A stretch of DNA of 64,000 nucleotides from Watersipora subatra (Eukaryota; Bryozoa; Gymnolaemata; Cheilostomatida; Watersiporidae): assembly GCF_963576615.1 (NCBI RefSeq), contig NC_088711.1, positions 8,922,869 to 8,986,868 of the forward strand. The letters run 5' to 3'. The translations under genes were made by a program, and so were the position numbers. Below the pieces are notes generated by a model. The model saw only the letters and a list, made by a program, of their open reading frames with translations, ran no database searches and was not told the DNA's origin. Positions 45,439-54,851 of the stretch are shown here, in pieces; the first letter of the stretch is position 1, and the number at the start of each line of letters is the position of its first letter.

Positions 45439-46365
45439 AGCACATAAATTACATATTTCTTTTATTATATATTTCAATACATCAGAGTTTTGGCTTTCGA
45501 ATGAGCCTATATTCAATACACAAAGAATAACAGAACTATGAAAAACGGGGTGTCACAAGTACGTCCTGCAAAAAAAAACACTTGGTTCAGGTACTCAAAA
45601 TGTGGCGTCATAATTCTCATTTAGCCTTAGGTCGTCGATCCCTTTCGCTGCCATTGAGGCTGCGTTTTTCTGTGACAATCTGTGCTGTTAAACCCGGAGA
45701 GCGCTAATAATAAACTAAGATTCTAGATAATCAACAATGCCCGCGATCGAGCTAACGCCCGACCAATACAAACACATGTTCTGGGTTAATTAATTATGCT
45801 TCAATAAATGTACTGTCGTTGATGAAGGTTATGAAATCACATCGATTAAATTATGACCTGCGGTTGCGTGGCCCTAGGACTAAATGTCAATCGCACTTTC
45901 GCGAGATCACTCAATGCTTGAAATTAATTAGTCTCAGTCGTCACCCTTAACATCGCATTAAAAATAAAGAGCTAGTGCATAATATCATCGGGAAAATATA
46001 GTATGGTTCTTGGAGTCTGAGGTACTTATCATAGAAATAATATTTCCATGGACAACTAATGACACTGATTTTTTGTCATCTTCATTCGTTCTCTGGAGTT
46101 GTCCTACCTTCGCCTGCCACTAGTGTCATTATCGTCACTTTCGTAGTTGATAAATAAGCGGTAAGAGCACACAACAACGAATATGAGAATTGTGATGTCA
46201 CAATTTTCGAGGCTATGCCAGTAAACTTTTTTACTGTAGAGCTCTGGGGAAATCCTATAAACACCAACCAATGTCTGTCTCACCATGGCAAACAATAGCT
46301 CATTCGAAAACCAAGACTCTGATGTATTGAAATACACAATAAAAAAATTATGTAATTCATGTGCT
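45439..46365. mobile_element. TTAA-flanked inverted-repeat element inside Copia gag
   Basis: 927 bp. TTAA stands at 45435-45438 and 46366-46369. The ends are AGCACATAAATTACAT and its inverse ATGTAATTCATGTGCT; the inverted repeat runs about 75-80 bp on each side with scattered mismatches. Taking the element and one TTAA out leaves the Copia gag codons in phase, which confirms both the borders and the TTAA duplication. No transposase is encoded. TTAA targets are used by piggyBac, Kolobok and Sola3 groups; the AGCAC ends are not the CCC of piggyBac, so the family is open. Confidence 0.85.
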
Positions 46366-46409
46366 TTAATGCTGCTAAAGCCTAACGTCCAATGTTAGAA
46401 GCGTCATTT
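46366..46409 (-). pseudogene. Copia gag, short internal fragment
   Basis: 44 bp of Copia gag stranded between the BEL element and the TTAA-flanked element. It reads in frame with the gag pieces on both sides and has a TAG at 46382-46384, so gag was, or has become, non-functional independently of the insertions. Confidence 0.75.
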
Positions 46410-47058
46410 AGTAAAGTTTTACTGACCAGCCTACTCAGGTCACCGGATAACTGAGTGGTTACTAGATAAACATTGCACTGGCGGCAGACAGGTCATCATC
46501 ATAGCTTACAAAACTCTGAATTACCACAAAATGGATCTTTTTGCTAGTGCAACCAATTAAAAGCATATTTTTACTCATACATAAAACTCCATTGCGTTTT
46601 CTGTGTGAACTAGAATCAGTCTTATTTTAGCCATCTACCAGAACAAACGTACATTTATAACAAACATTAGCATCTAACCTCCATTTCATCACTAGCAGCA
46701 TGCATGGGACCATACAAGGTATTTTACATTTTTATTATACATCAGTTTTATATGCAGTTGTTATTGTCATTTGCCTGCATGTGCATGCGTTCTAAATTTG
46801 CAATTGTGCGAATCTGTGTTTTTCTATTTGATATTATATAGAGCGTTACAATTTTGCCTTGCCTATTATCAACATTGTTATTACAATTGCAGATTTCACG
46901 GTTTAAAGGAATACAAATATATACATGCTATAAACGTATCCTACAAATCAGTGACTTGTCGTCTTCAAGCGTGTGCAAGTAGTAGTGAGGTGGAATAATA
47001 CTCATTGTCTACCACTTATGTGGTGGACTAGTCGCTATTAGAGAAGAAATTCTCTACA
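46410..47058 (+). repeat. BEL/Pao 5' LTR
   Basis: 649 bp, starts (A)GTAAAGTTTTACTGACC and ends TTCTCTACA. A small frame at 46771-46998 is identical in the 3' LTR and is not a gene. Confidence 0.93.
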
Positions 47059-47815
47059 GTGAAATCTTGTATGCAAGCTCCTCGGAGATCCTTACAAGCC
47101 AGCAGTAGACAATCAGCAGTCAGAGGTAGGACTATCTCTGAACCTATAATCAGTCAACTCGTGAGCTCTTCGCCAGTAAGAGACAGTCACATCATAATCA
47201 GTAAGCAGTCAACCCGTGAGCTCTTCGCCAGTAAGAGACAGTCACATCATAATCAGTAAGCAGTCAACCCGTGAGCTCTTCGCCAAAAAGAGACAGTCAC
47301 AATATAACTAGTCAATAGAAATCGTGAGCTCTTCGCCCAAAAGAGACAGTCACAATCTAACCAGTACCACGGAGATAGGATATCTTCCTTCTGATCAAGC
47401 TAATTAGCAAGATCTACATATCAGCATCAGCTAAGTTCTTTGTATCTTGTGACTATTGTTTATGTAAGCAGCAATGTTTTGAACATTATCCTAGATTAGC
47501 ACAGATAGAGTTGTCTTTCCATAGGACATTTTAGCATTATAACATTAAATGCTACTACAGTAGTTCTTATAAGCGTTTATATTGTAAAGGTAGTTTAAAT
47601 TCTGCTTATAAATTTAATGCTTATGCAATTTACATGTATGGTTGTAAAAGCTGATTCAGTTCACACAGAAATTGAGCAAAAGCCAATTAGTACATTCTTT
47701 TGACCGAATCGGAAACAAGTACACAGAGTAAACATTTTAGTTTTTATTGCTGACCTTTGACACAAAATATTGCTGCCAGTTCAATTTTTATGGTAATTAA
47801 GCAGTCATTTGAGGC
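47059..47815 (+). other. BEL/Pao leader
   Basis: 757 bp between LTR and ATG, carrying a 55-bp tandem array. The primer binding site should start directly after 47058 (GTGAAATCTTGTATGC...), but I cannot assign a tRNA to it. Confidence 0.6.
47150..47367 (+). repeat. 55-bp tandem repeat in the BEL leader, four units
   Basis: GTGAGCTCTTCGCC starts at 47161, 47216, 47271 and 47324, giving periods of 55, 55 and 53 bp; the middle two units are almost identical. Each contains AAGAGACAGTCACA. It is located where packaging or translation signals of the genomic RNA would be expected. Confidence 0.9.
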
Positions 47816-50800
47816 ATGAGTGAGGACACTAGTGACACTCATAGCATTGCTATACATTCTAACAGTGAGGAAAATCAAGTTTCAGAAATTGATAATCATA
47901 GTAGCAGTAATTCAGTAAATCAATCAGATCAAAGTAAATCAAACCCTGAGTTTGAAAGTCTTGAACCCGAGTCTGAGCCCACTAGCAGCACAGTTGTAGC
48001 CGTAAAAGGACGACGCAACCGTAAACCCACTGAAAAAGGTAAACAAAATCGTGTTAACCAGTTAAAAACCGAGATCTCCGTCTTGATAAATTCTAAACTT
48101 GGTAATTATGAACAAGCCCTGTCAAATGTAGATAGACAAAATTTTGATGGACTAGCAGATCTTTTGGAATACTTGGAACAGGACGGGCAAAAAGTCGACA
48201 CATTATGTGATGAGTTAAAAGGCCTGTGCGAAGGTGAACTCGATGAGCAAATGGAAAGCATATACTTAGTTTTCAACACTGAACGTGAAGGTAACATTGA
48301 CCTCGTTAATACGTTAATGGATGACATTGAAAATGCGGAAGAAGAATTGGCTTCACAATTAGAAGAAACACTTAGGAGAAATTTGGCAGACATCCAAAAT
48401 GCTCAGAAAAGGCAAGCAGAAGTCAGAAGAAGTATTTTGGACAGAACCCGACAGGTTACTACTAATGGGAATCTCAACCAGCAAAACAACTTACTTCCTC
48501 TTGAGCAACGTCAAAATATGCAGCAGCCTATAGAAGTACAACAAGCTACGGCAAATGCTGCAGAGATAGCGGAGTTATCAACCCCCACAAGTAGGTCTTC
48601 TTCGCCTGATAATTACGGCTCTGCCGACCACTTTCCAATAACTGGAGTAAGACCCAAGCCCTCGCCAGCCATGTCCATGGACAACCACATAGTAGACCAA
48701 GCACACATTTCTACACAAGGTTCTCATGCTACAAGCAGGCCTCAAGTTAGCGACATAGAAAAGCTAGCCAATACGATTGCAGCCTCTATGAAAGGAACAA
48801 AACGGACTATTGTAGAACCATCAACATTCACAGGAGACCCGCTCAAGTTTAAAGATTGGGAATCCGATTTCGACGACTTTTTGGAAACTGAAGGCGTATT
48901 TGGAACAAGAAGAATGAGGATGCTTAAAAAGTTCATTGATGGTGAAGCAAAAGAATGCATTGAAGGCTTTTTGCTAAGTGACAGCATCGAATCATACGAA
49001 GACGCAAGACAACATCTTAAAGAACGCTATGGAAAAAGGACAAACATCTCTCGTCTGCTGAAGGCAAAACTGAAAGAATGGCCCAAAATACAGCCAAAAG
49101 ATGGCAGTGGTCTACAGAAGTTTGCCGATTTTCTAACACACATCCAAAGCGCAAGAAAAACCGTACCTCATCTAAATAGTTTAGATGAACAGGAGAAGAA
49201 CCAAGAAATTCTAGAGAAGCTTCCAGAGTGGATGAAAACAAAATGGAAGTACAAGGTTCGCCAGCACGAAATAAAGTATGAAGACTATCCACCTTTCCAC
49301 ATATTTAAGGAGTTTGTTTGTGAAGAAGCCAAATCGATGAACATCCTTGGGATCGAAAGTCAATCCGCTTCAAGCAAAAAGGAGCAAGAATCTAAAAGAC
49401 AACTAAGAAACACTGCAAGGAGAGCAGAAACCCTTCAAGCTTATAGGTCTGTTGAGGACGCAGACACGAAGGATCGTCATTGTAAAAGATGCAATAGGGA
49501 CAATCACTTCACAGCGCAGTGCAACCTGTTGGTGAAAGTCTCACATGAAGAAGTGGTAGCCTTCTTCAAACACCATCGTCTATGTTTCAACTGTGGACAC
49601 GAAGGTCATAGACACAATTCTTGCACCAAGAAGTGGAAATGTAGATTCTGCAAGCGAGAACATCCTGACTGTCTACATAAAACGCAACAGGATTGGGAAA
49701 ACTCCAAATCTACTGCGTCATCGGCGCAGCAAACTCAGCTGTCAGCATCTAAGCAAATTTCAGAAACAAAAACAGGTGCGGCAAATACACCAGTTACAAG
49801 AGCAGCTACAACAGAGTCAAAATCGGATAAGCCAAAAGCCAAACAACACATTACAGCTGCAACTAAAAGAGATTCTCAAACAGAACTACTCAACATGCTC
49901 ATACCAGTCAGTGTGTCAACGGAAAATGGTAAACAGTCCACTATGTATGCCATGCTGGACAATGGATCAGACACAACTTACATATCAAAAGAAGCTGTAC
50001 ACACCCTGAATTTAAAGACAAGTAGACAGCCGGAGAAGGTGACAGTACAGACGCTAAATGGAGAAGAAACGAGCTACAGAAGCCAGTACGACTTCAACGT
50101 ACGTGGAATTGGCCCAGCCACTGACAACATTACATACAAAGTTACAGGTTTTGAACAAAGGAAGATTCCCTACAACGAAGCTCATATACCAACCAGAGAA
50201 GTTGCTAAGCAAATTCAACACCTGAGTCACATATCTCACCTGATCTCACCTAAGCTGAACGTTTCAGTCGAAATGCTAATTGGAAGAGACAACTCCCATT
50301 TGCTAGCACCGCATGAATCAATTGTCGGTGAACCTACAGAACCTTTTGCAGTCAAAACTGTTTTAGGATGGACTCTTTGTGGTGGTAGTTCAGAGATAAT
50401 TACACCACAACAAAGCTACTGTACAATACAACACAATGAGTTGGAAGATCTGAACAGTAGAAAAAAGATGTCACAGAATGATAAGAAGTTTTTAGAAATA
50501 CTAGAAGAGAACTCAGATACACTGAAAGATGGCACAATCACTCTCCCGTTGCCATTTTTAAAGACCCCATTTATGCCAAACAATAGAACACAAGCAGTTA
50601 AGAGACTAGGCTCGCTAATCGGTAAGCTCAAAAAGGACCATGCCTTAAAGGAGGAATACTTTTCCTTCATGGATGAGATACTCAGCAGGGGTCATGCAGA
50701 ACCAGTTCCGACAGAGTGTCCACCAGATGGAAAAATCTGGTATTTACCGCACTTTGCTGTGCATCATCCAAAAAAGAAGAAACTTAGAGTAGTCTTCGAC

Positions 50801-53746
50801 GCTAGTGTCAAATACCAAGACAAATGTCTAAATGACGAGCTTCTTTCAGGACCAGACCATGTAAACTGTCTGCCCGGAATACTACTCAGGTTTCGAAAAG
50901 AGCCAATCGCATTTTCATGTGATATACAGAAGATGTTTCTCAATTTTAAAGTGAACACAGAGGAAAGAGACTATCTGCGGTTTCTATGGGTAGACCGTGA
51001 TCTGGAAACTATAAAAGAGTACCGAATGACAGTGCACCTGTTCGGCGCAACAAGTTCTCCTGGAGTTGCAACCTTTGCATTGAGAAAATTAGCAAGCGAA
51101 GCATCAGAGAAGCATCCAGCCGCAGCTAATTTTATAATAAAAGATTTTTACGTAGATAATGGGATTAGAAGTGTAAAAAGCCCTGAAGAAGCTATCAACT
51201 TGATCAGAGACACCACTAACATATGTAAAGCAGCCAATCTCAGGCTGCATAAGTTTATAAGCAACAGCAGGGAAGTGTTAGAAGCTATTCCTGAAAGTGA
51301 AAAGGCGGCCAATTTACAAGGATTACACCTCTACAAGGACACTCTCCCATCGGAGAGAACTCTCGGTCTGGAATGGTGTACCGAAACAGATGCATTCATA
51401 TTTACTAGTAACCCAATCGACAAGCCTGCTACCAAGAGAGGAATTTTGTCATCAGTTTCCCAGATCTATGACCCCTTAGGTTTCCTCGCTCCCTTTCTAC
51501 TTCAAGGAAAAATGGTGATGCAACAAGCCTGTCAGGAAAGTAAAGGATGGGATGATGAAGTGTCGCCAACTTTACAGTCCAAATGGAAACAATGGAAAGA
51601 TGACCTCAACAATCTGAATCAAATCCGTATACCAAGATGTCTCAAGCCTACAGAATTTGGTGATGTCAAAAGGACAGAAATACACTACTTTAGTGATGCG
51701 AGCTTAGATGGATATGGAGCTTGTGCATATTCAAGGATCATCAACAATGAGGGCAACATTCATGTGACCCTCATTGCTGCCAAATCAAAAGTTGTGCCTT
51801 TAAAGGGACTTACAATCCCAAGGCTAGAGTTACAATCATCAGTGGAGGCAACTAGACTTAAATCCTTCATTGGAGAAGAACTAGATATGGACGTTGACCA
51901 AGAATTCTTCTGGTCCGACTCAAAAGCAGCTCTAGGTTTCATTAAAAACAATGACACACCCTTTCAAATGTTTACAGCAAACAGAGTCAGCGAGATCAGA
52001 CGACATAGCAACCCAAAGCAGTGGCACCATGTACCAGGATCAGAAAACCCTGCAGACATAGTGTCACGTGGAGCTTCAGTAAGTCAACTTATGAAAAGCA
52101 CATGGTATAATGGTCCGAGCTTTCTACACGAGCCAGATATTAGTCACAAGCTAACAAGCGATCTCAACTTTGAAGAAGCGATAGAAAACAGCCCAGAAAT
52201 CAAGAGAAAGAAAACTGGACTTACCATTCTACAAACAGAGAAGTCAACATCACAGACAATCATAGAGAAGTTTAGCTCCTGGCGCAAATTGGTGCGAGCT
52301 GTAGCTAATGCAAAAGCTATGCTACGACACAAATGCTTCAAAAAGCAACCAATTGAGAATGACGAAATAAAATCAGCAGAGAAGGCAATAATTCTCATGG
52401 AACAATCACAAAGCTACATTGAAGAAGTGAACAGCCTCTCCAATAGCACAAAAGTCAGCAAATCCAGCAAAATAGCGAGTCTAACTCCTTTCTTGGACAA
52501 GGAAAACACTCTAAGAATGAATAGTCGAGTAACCACTCATCTCACTTATGAAGAGAACCATCCAATCATTATAGCAAAATCACTATTGGCAAAACTACTA
52601 GTCAGGCATTACCATGAACTGACCCATCACCAAGGCTCTAACTCAACAGTCGCTGCAATCAGACAAGCTGGTTTCTGGATAGTTGGTGCACCGACCCTAG
52701 CAAAGTCTATAATTCGCAACTGTATAACATGCTTAAAACAACGAAGCAAACCACTACAGCAACTAATGGCACCTTTACCAAAAGAAAGAAGTGAACCAAG
52801 TCCACCTTTTACTCAAATAGGCATAGACACATTTGGGCCTTTCGAAGTCAAGGACCGTCGAACAGTCATCAAGAGATGGGGCGTTGTGTTTACATGTTTA
52901 TATAGTAGAGCGTTACACATTGAGCTCCTAGAGGACCTTTCAGCAGACAGCTTTCTCCAAGCACTTAGACGATTCGAATCCATTCGTGGTTCTGTGGCTA
53001 CTATATATTGTGATGGAGGAACAAACTTTCTAGGAGGAAGAAATCAACAGGAAAAGGATCTACTCACCATGAGGGACAACAAACTAAAACAGTACCTCCT
53101 TGCAAAGAAAATTACTTACAAAGTGAACTCCCCGACAGCCAGTCACCAAGGTGGTGTCTGGGAACGCCAAATAAGAAGTATCAGGTCAATCATGAACAGC
53201 ATGTTTGGAAAGTACTCACAAAGACTGTCTACAGAAGCCTTAAGAACTGCATTCTATGAAATAATGGCATCCATCAATAACCGACCACTGTCAGGCACAA
53301 ATGCTACTGACACAGACCCAATCATAACAGCTAATCGACTACTTACAGCCAAGTCTGGTTTCACAGCACCACCACCAGGAGACTTTGACAACGAAGAAGT
53401 GTACGGTCGCAGTATGTACAGGAAATCACAGCAGCTAGCTCAAGAATTCTGGTATGCATGGACCACACAATACCTGACGACGATTGAGAAAAGAACACAA
53501 TGGCAGTTTTCCCAGCCAGACCTAAAGGTGGGAGATCTAGTTACCATTGTTGACAGTAATGAGCACAGAAACTACTGGAGAACCAGTAGAGTAATCTCCA
53601 TTCACCGAGGTGTAGATCACAAAGTTAGAAAGGCTTCCGTTCTGCTTGGGACTTCAGACTTGGATAAATTGGGTAAACCGACTAAGGACAGAACGATTTT
53701 GGAACGACCCGTACAAAAGTTGGTACGTTTCATGTCTTGTAATTAA
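47816..53746 (+). CDS. BEL/Pao gag-pol polyprotein
   Basis: 1976 residues without interruption. About 330-540: gag domain (STFTGDPLKFKDWESDF); about 555-630: zinc knuckles CKRCNRDNHFTAQC and CFNCGHEGHRHNSC plus a third Cys cluster; about 712: aspartic protease MLDNGSDTTY; about 900-1200: reverse transcriptase; about 1290: RNase H YFSDASLDG; about 1603-1640: integrase HHCC zinc domain; about 1667-1785: integrase core with IGIDTFGP, YCDGGTNF and VWERQ for D, D, E; the end: the conserved C-terminal domain (GDLVTIVDSN, RPVQKLV). No env. RT oddity: the active site reads YVDN (AAT at 51158-51160, residue 1115) instead of YVDD, which should abolish polymerisation. The N-terminus is acidic and Ser-rich; ATG at 47816 is the first in frame. 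Confidence 0.95.
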   Translation: MSEDTSDTHSIAIHSNSEENQVSEIDNHSSSNSVNQSDQSKSNPEFESLEPESEPTSSTVVAVKGRRNRKPTEKGKQNRVNQLKTEISVLINSKLGNYEQALSNVDRQNFDGLADLLEYLEQDGQKVDTLCDELKGLCEGELDEQMESIYLVFNTEREGNIDLVNTLMDDIENAEEELASQLEETLRRNLADIQNAQKRQAEVRRSILDRTRQVTTNGNLNQQNNLLPLEQRQNMQQPIEVQQATANAAEIAELSTPTSRSSSPDNYGSADHFPITGVRPKPSPAMSMDNHIVDQAHISTQGSHATSRPQVSDIEKLANTIAASMKGTKRTIVEPSTFTGDPLKFKDWESDFDDFLETEGVFGTRRMRMLKKFIDGEAKECIEGFLLSDSIESYEDARQHLKERYGKRTNISRLLKAKLKEWPKIQPKDGSGLQKFADFLTHIQSARKTVPHLNSLDEQEKNQEILEKLPEWMKTKWKYKVRQHEIKYEDYPPFHIFKEFVCEEAKSMNILGIESQSASSKKEQESKRQLRNTARRAETLQAYRSVEDADTKDRHCKRCNRDNHFTAQCNLLVKVSHEEVVAFFKHHRLCFNCGHEGHRHNSCTKKWKCRFCKREHPDCLHKTQQDWENSKSTASSAQQTQLSASKQISETKTGAANTPVTRAATTESKSDKPKAKQHITAATKRDSQTELLNMLIPVSVSTENGKQSTMYAMLDNGSDTTYISKEAVHTLNLKTSRQPEKVTVQTLNGEETSYRSQYDFNVRGIGPATDNITYKVTGFEQRKIPYNEAHIPTREVAKQIQHLSHISHLISPKLNVSVEMLIGRDNSHLLAPHESIVGEPTEPFAVKTVLGWTLCGGSSEIITPQQSYCTIQHNELEDLNSRKKMSQNDKKFLEILEENSDTLKDGTITLPLPFLKTPFMPNNRTQAVKRLGSLIGKLKKDHALKEEYFSFMDEILSRGHAEPVPTECPPDGKIWYLPHFAVHHPKKKKLRVVFDASVKYQDKCLNDELLSGPDHVNCLPGILLRFRKEPIAFSCDIQKMFLNFKVNTEERDYLRFLWVDRDLETIKEYRMTVHLFGATSSPGVATFALRKLASEASEKHPAAANFIIKDFYVDNGIRSVKSPEEAINLIRDTTNICKAANLRLHKFISNSREVLEAIPESEKAANLQGLHLYKDTLPSERTLGLEWCTETDAFIFTSNPIDKPATKRGILSSVSQIYDPLGFLAPFLLQGKMVMQQACQESKGWDDEVSPTLQSKWKQWKDDLNNLNQIRIPRCLKPTEFGDVKRTEIHYFSDASLDGYGACAYSRIINNEGNIHVTLIAAKSKVVPLKGLTIPRLELQSSVEATRLKSFIGEELDMDVDQEFFWSDSKAALGFIKNNDTPFQMFTANRVSEIRRHSNPKQWHHVPGSENPADIVSRGASVSQLMKSTWYNGPSFLHEPDISHKLTSDLNFEEAIENSPEIKRKKTGLTILQTEKSTSQTIIEKFSSWRKLVRAVANAKAMLRHKCFKKQPIENDEIKSAEKAIILMEQSQSYIEEVNSLSNSTKVSKSSKIASLTPFLDKENTLRMNSRVTTHLTYEENHPIIIAKSLLAKLLVRHYHELTHHQGSNSTVAAIRQAGFWIVGAPTLAKSIIRNCITCLKQRSKPLQQLMAPLPKERSEPSPPFTQIGIDTFGPFEVKDRRTVIKRWGVVFTCLYSRALHIELLEDLSADSFLQALRRFESIRGSVATIYCDGGTNFLGGRNQQEKDLLTMRDNKLKQYLLAKKITYKVNSPTASHQGGVWERQIRSIRSIMNSMFGKYSQRLSTEALRTAFYEIMASINNRPLSGTNATDTDPIITANRLLTAKSGFTAPPPGDFDNEEVYGRSMYRKSQQLAQEFWYAWTTQYLTTIEKRTQWQFSQPDLKVGDLVTIVDSNEHRNYWRTSRVISIHRGVDHKVRKASVLLGTSDLDKLGKPTKDRTILERPVQKLVRFMSCN

Positions 53747-53794
53747 AATTGAAAACACTGCACCCTTTGCTAAAATAAATTTAATTCTAAATTT

Positions 53795-53803
53795 AGGTGG
53801 GAG
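53795..53803 (+). promoter_or_regulatory. BEL/Pao polypurine tract
   Basis: AGGTGGGAG immediately before the 3' LTR, the expected plus-strand priming site. Confidence 0.8.
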
Positions 53804-54452
53804 TGTAAAGTTTTGCTGACCAGCCTACTCAGGTCACCGGATAACTGAGTGGTTACTAGATAAACATTGCACTGGCGGCAGACAGGTCATCATCATAGCT
53901 TACAAAACTCTGAATTACCACAAAATGGATCTTTTTGCTAGTGCAACCAATTAAAAGCATATTTTTACTCATACATAAAACTCCATTGCGTTTTCTGTGT
54001 GAACTAGAATCAGTCTTATTTTAGCCATCTACCAGAACAAACGTACATTTATAACAAACATTAGCATCTAACCTCCATTTCATCACTAGCAGCATGCATG
54101 GGACCATACAAGGTATTTTACATTTTTATTATACATCAGTTTTATATGCAGTTGTTATTGTCATTTGCCTGCATGTGCATGCGTTCTAAATTTGCAATTG
54201 TGCGAATCTGTGTTTTTCTATTTGATATTATATAGAGCGTTACAATTTTGCCTTGCCTATTATCAACATTGTTATTACAATTGCAGATTTCACGGTTTAA
54301 AGGAATACAAATATATACATGCTATAAACGTATCCTACAAATCAGTGACTTGTCGTCTTCAAGCGTGTGCAAGTAGTAGTGAGGTGGAATAATACTCATT
54401 GTCTACCACTTATGTGGTGGACTAGTCGCTATTAGAGAAGAAATTCTCTACA
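53804..54452 (+). repeat. BEL/Pao 3' LTR
   Basis: 649 bp, TGTAAAGTTTTGCTGACC to TTCTCTACA, almost identical to the 5' copy. Confidence 0.95.
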
Positions 54453-54574
54453 AATTAATTGCAGTGATCTGTCGTCCAAATCTTGGACAAGTTCAGCGAA
54501 GGCTCTTCTGTTTTTGATGGTTAAGTCCTCATCTTTTATGCCAGTTGGTAGTGGGAGTATAGCTTTGTGTACTG
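54453..54574 (-). pseudogene. Copia gag, internal fragment between BEL and Gypsy
   Basis: 122 bp on the minus strand encoding a gag stretch with LPLPTGIKDEDL and FAELVQDLDDRSLQLI, which is typical of Copia-type gag. Its phase continues from the N-terminal fragment across the Gypsy insertion and into the next fragment across the BEL insertion. Confidence 0.85.
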
Positions 54575-54838
54575 TGTTATGTTTCTGCACAGAAGCAATC
54601 AAACAGAGTATTAAATTAGAGAAATTTGGTTTATTGCACACTCCAGAGACAACTGATTTGATAACAGAAAACCCAAGTATTTATATGTTTGGTCATAGAA
54701 AAGCTTTGTAAAAAGCTACAAGCATTATTAGTAGCTATAATGAGACAGTACTATAATATATTAGCTTGTATAAAGCTTTAGCTAATAAGCATAATGTTTG
54801 TTGGCAAAGTACCAATAATACTTGGCACTTGCATGACA
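54575..54838 (-). repeat. Gypsy 3' LTR
   Basis: 264 bp with TGTTATG and CATGACA on the plus strand; on the minus strand TGTCATG...CATAACA. Confidence 0.95.
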
Positions 54839-54848
54839 CCTCCTCACT
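54839..54848 (-). promoter_or_regulatory. Gypsy polypurine tract
   Basis: On the minus strand GTGAGGAGG lies directly before the 3' LTR. Confidence 0.75.
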
Positions 54849-54851
54849 AAG

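Larger units (their letters stand above)
46410..54452 (+). mobile_element. BEL/Pao LTR retrotransposon, nearly intact and young
   Basis: 8.0 kb: LTR 46410-47058, leader 47059-47815, one 1976-codon gag-pol frame 47816-53746, purine tract and LTR 53804-54452. The two LTRs are both 649 bp and differ at about two positions by eye (first base, and A/G at 46421/53814), so insertion is recent. The candidate target duplication is ATTTA/AATTA with one mismatch; removing the element plus one copy restores the Copia gag phase. The first base of the 5' LTR is A where the 3' LTR has T, which is why that border is uncertain by one base. Confidence 0.93.

Noticed and set aside
45430..45516. N-terminal part of the open frame that continues into Copia gag.
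   Set aside because: The sequence up to the TTAA belongs to the inverted-repeat element, shown by its inverted copy at 46296-46365.
46771..46998. 75-codon frame, repeated identically at 54165-54392.
   Set aside because: It lies inside the BEL LTR pair; the duplication is the LTR itself.
54432..54641. 69-codon minus frame considered as a small gene.
   Set aside because: It is a composite of Gypsy LTR, Copia gag and BEL LTR sequence.
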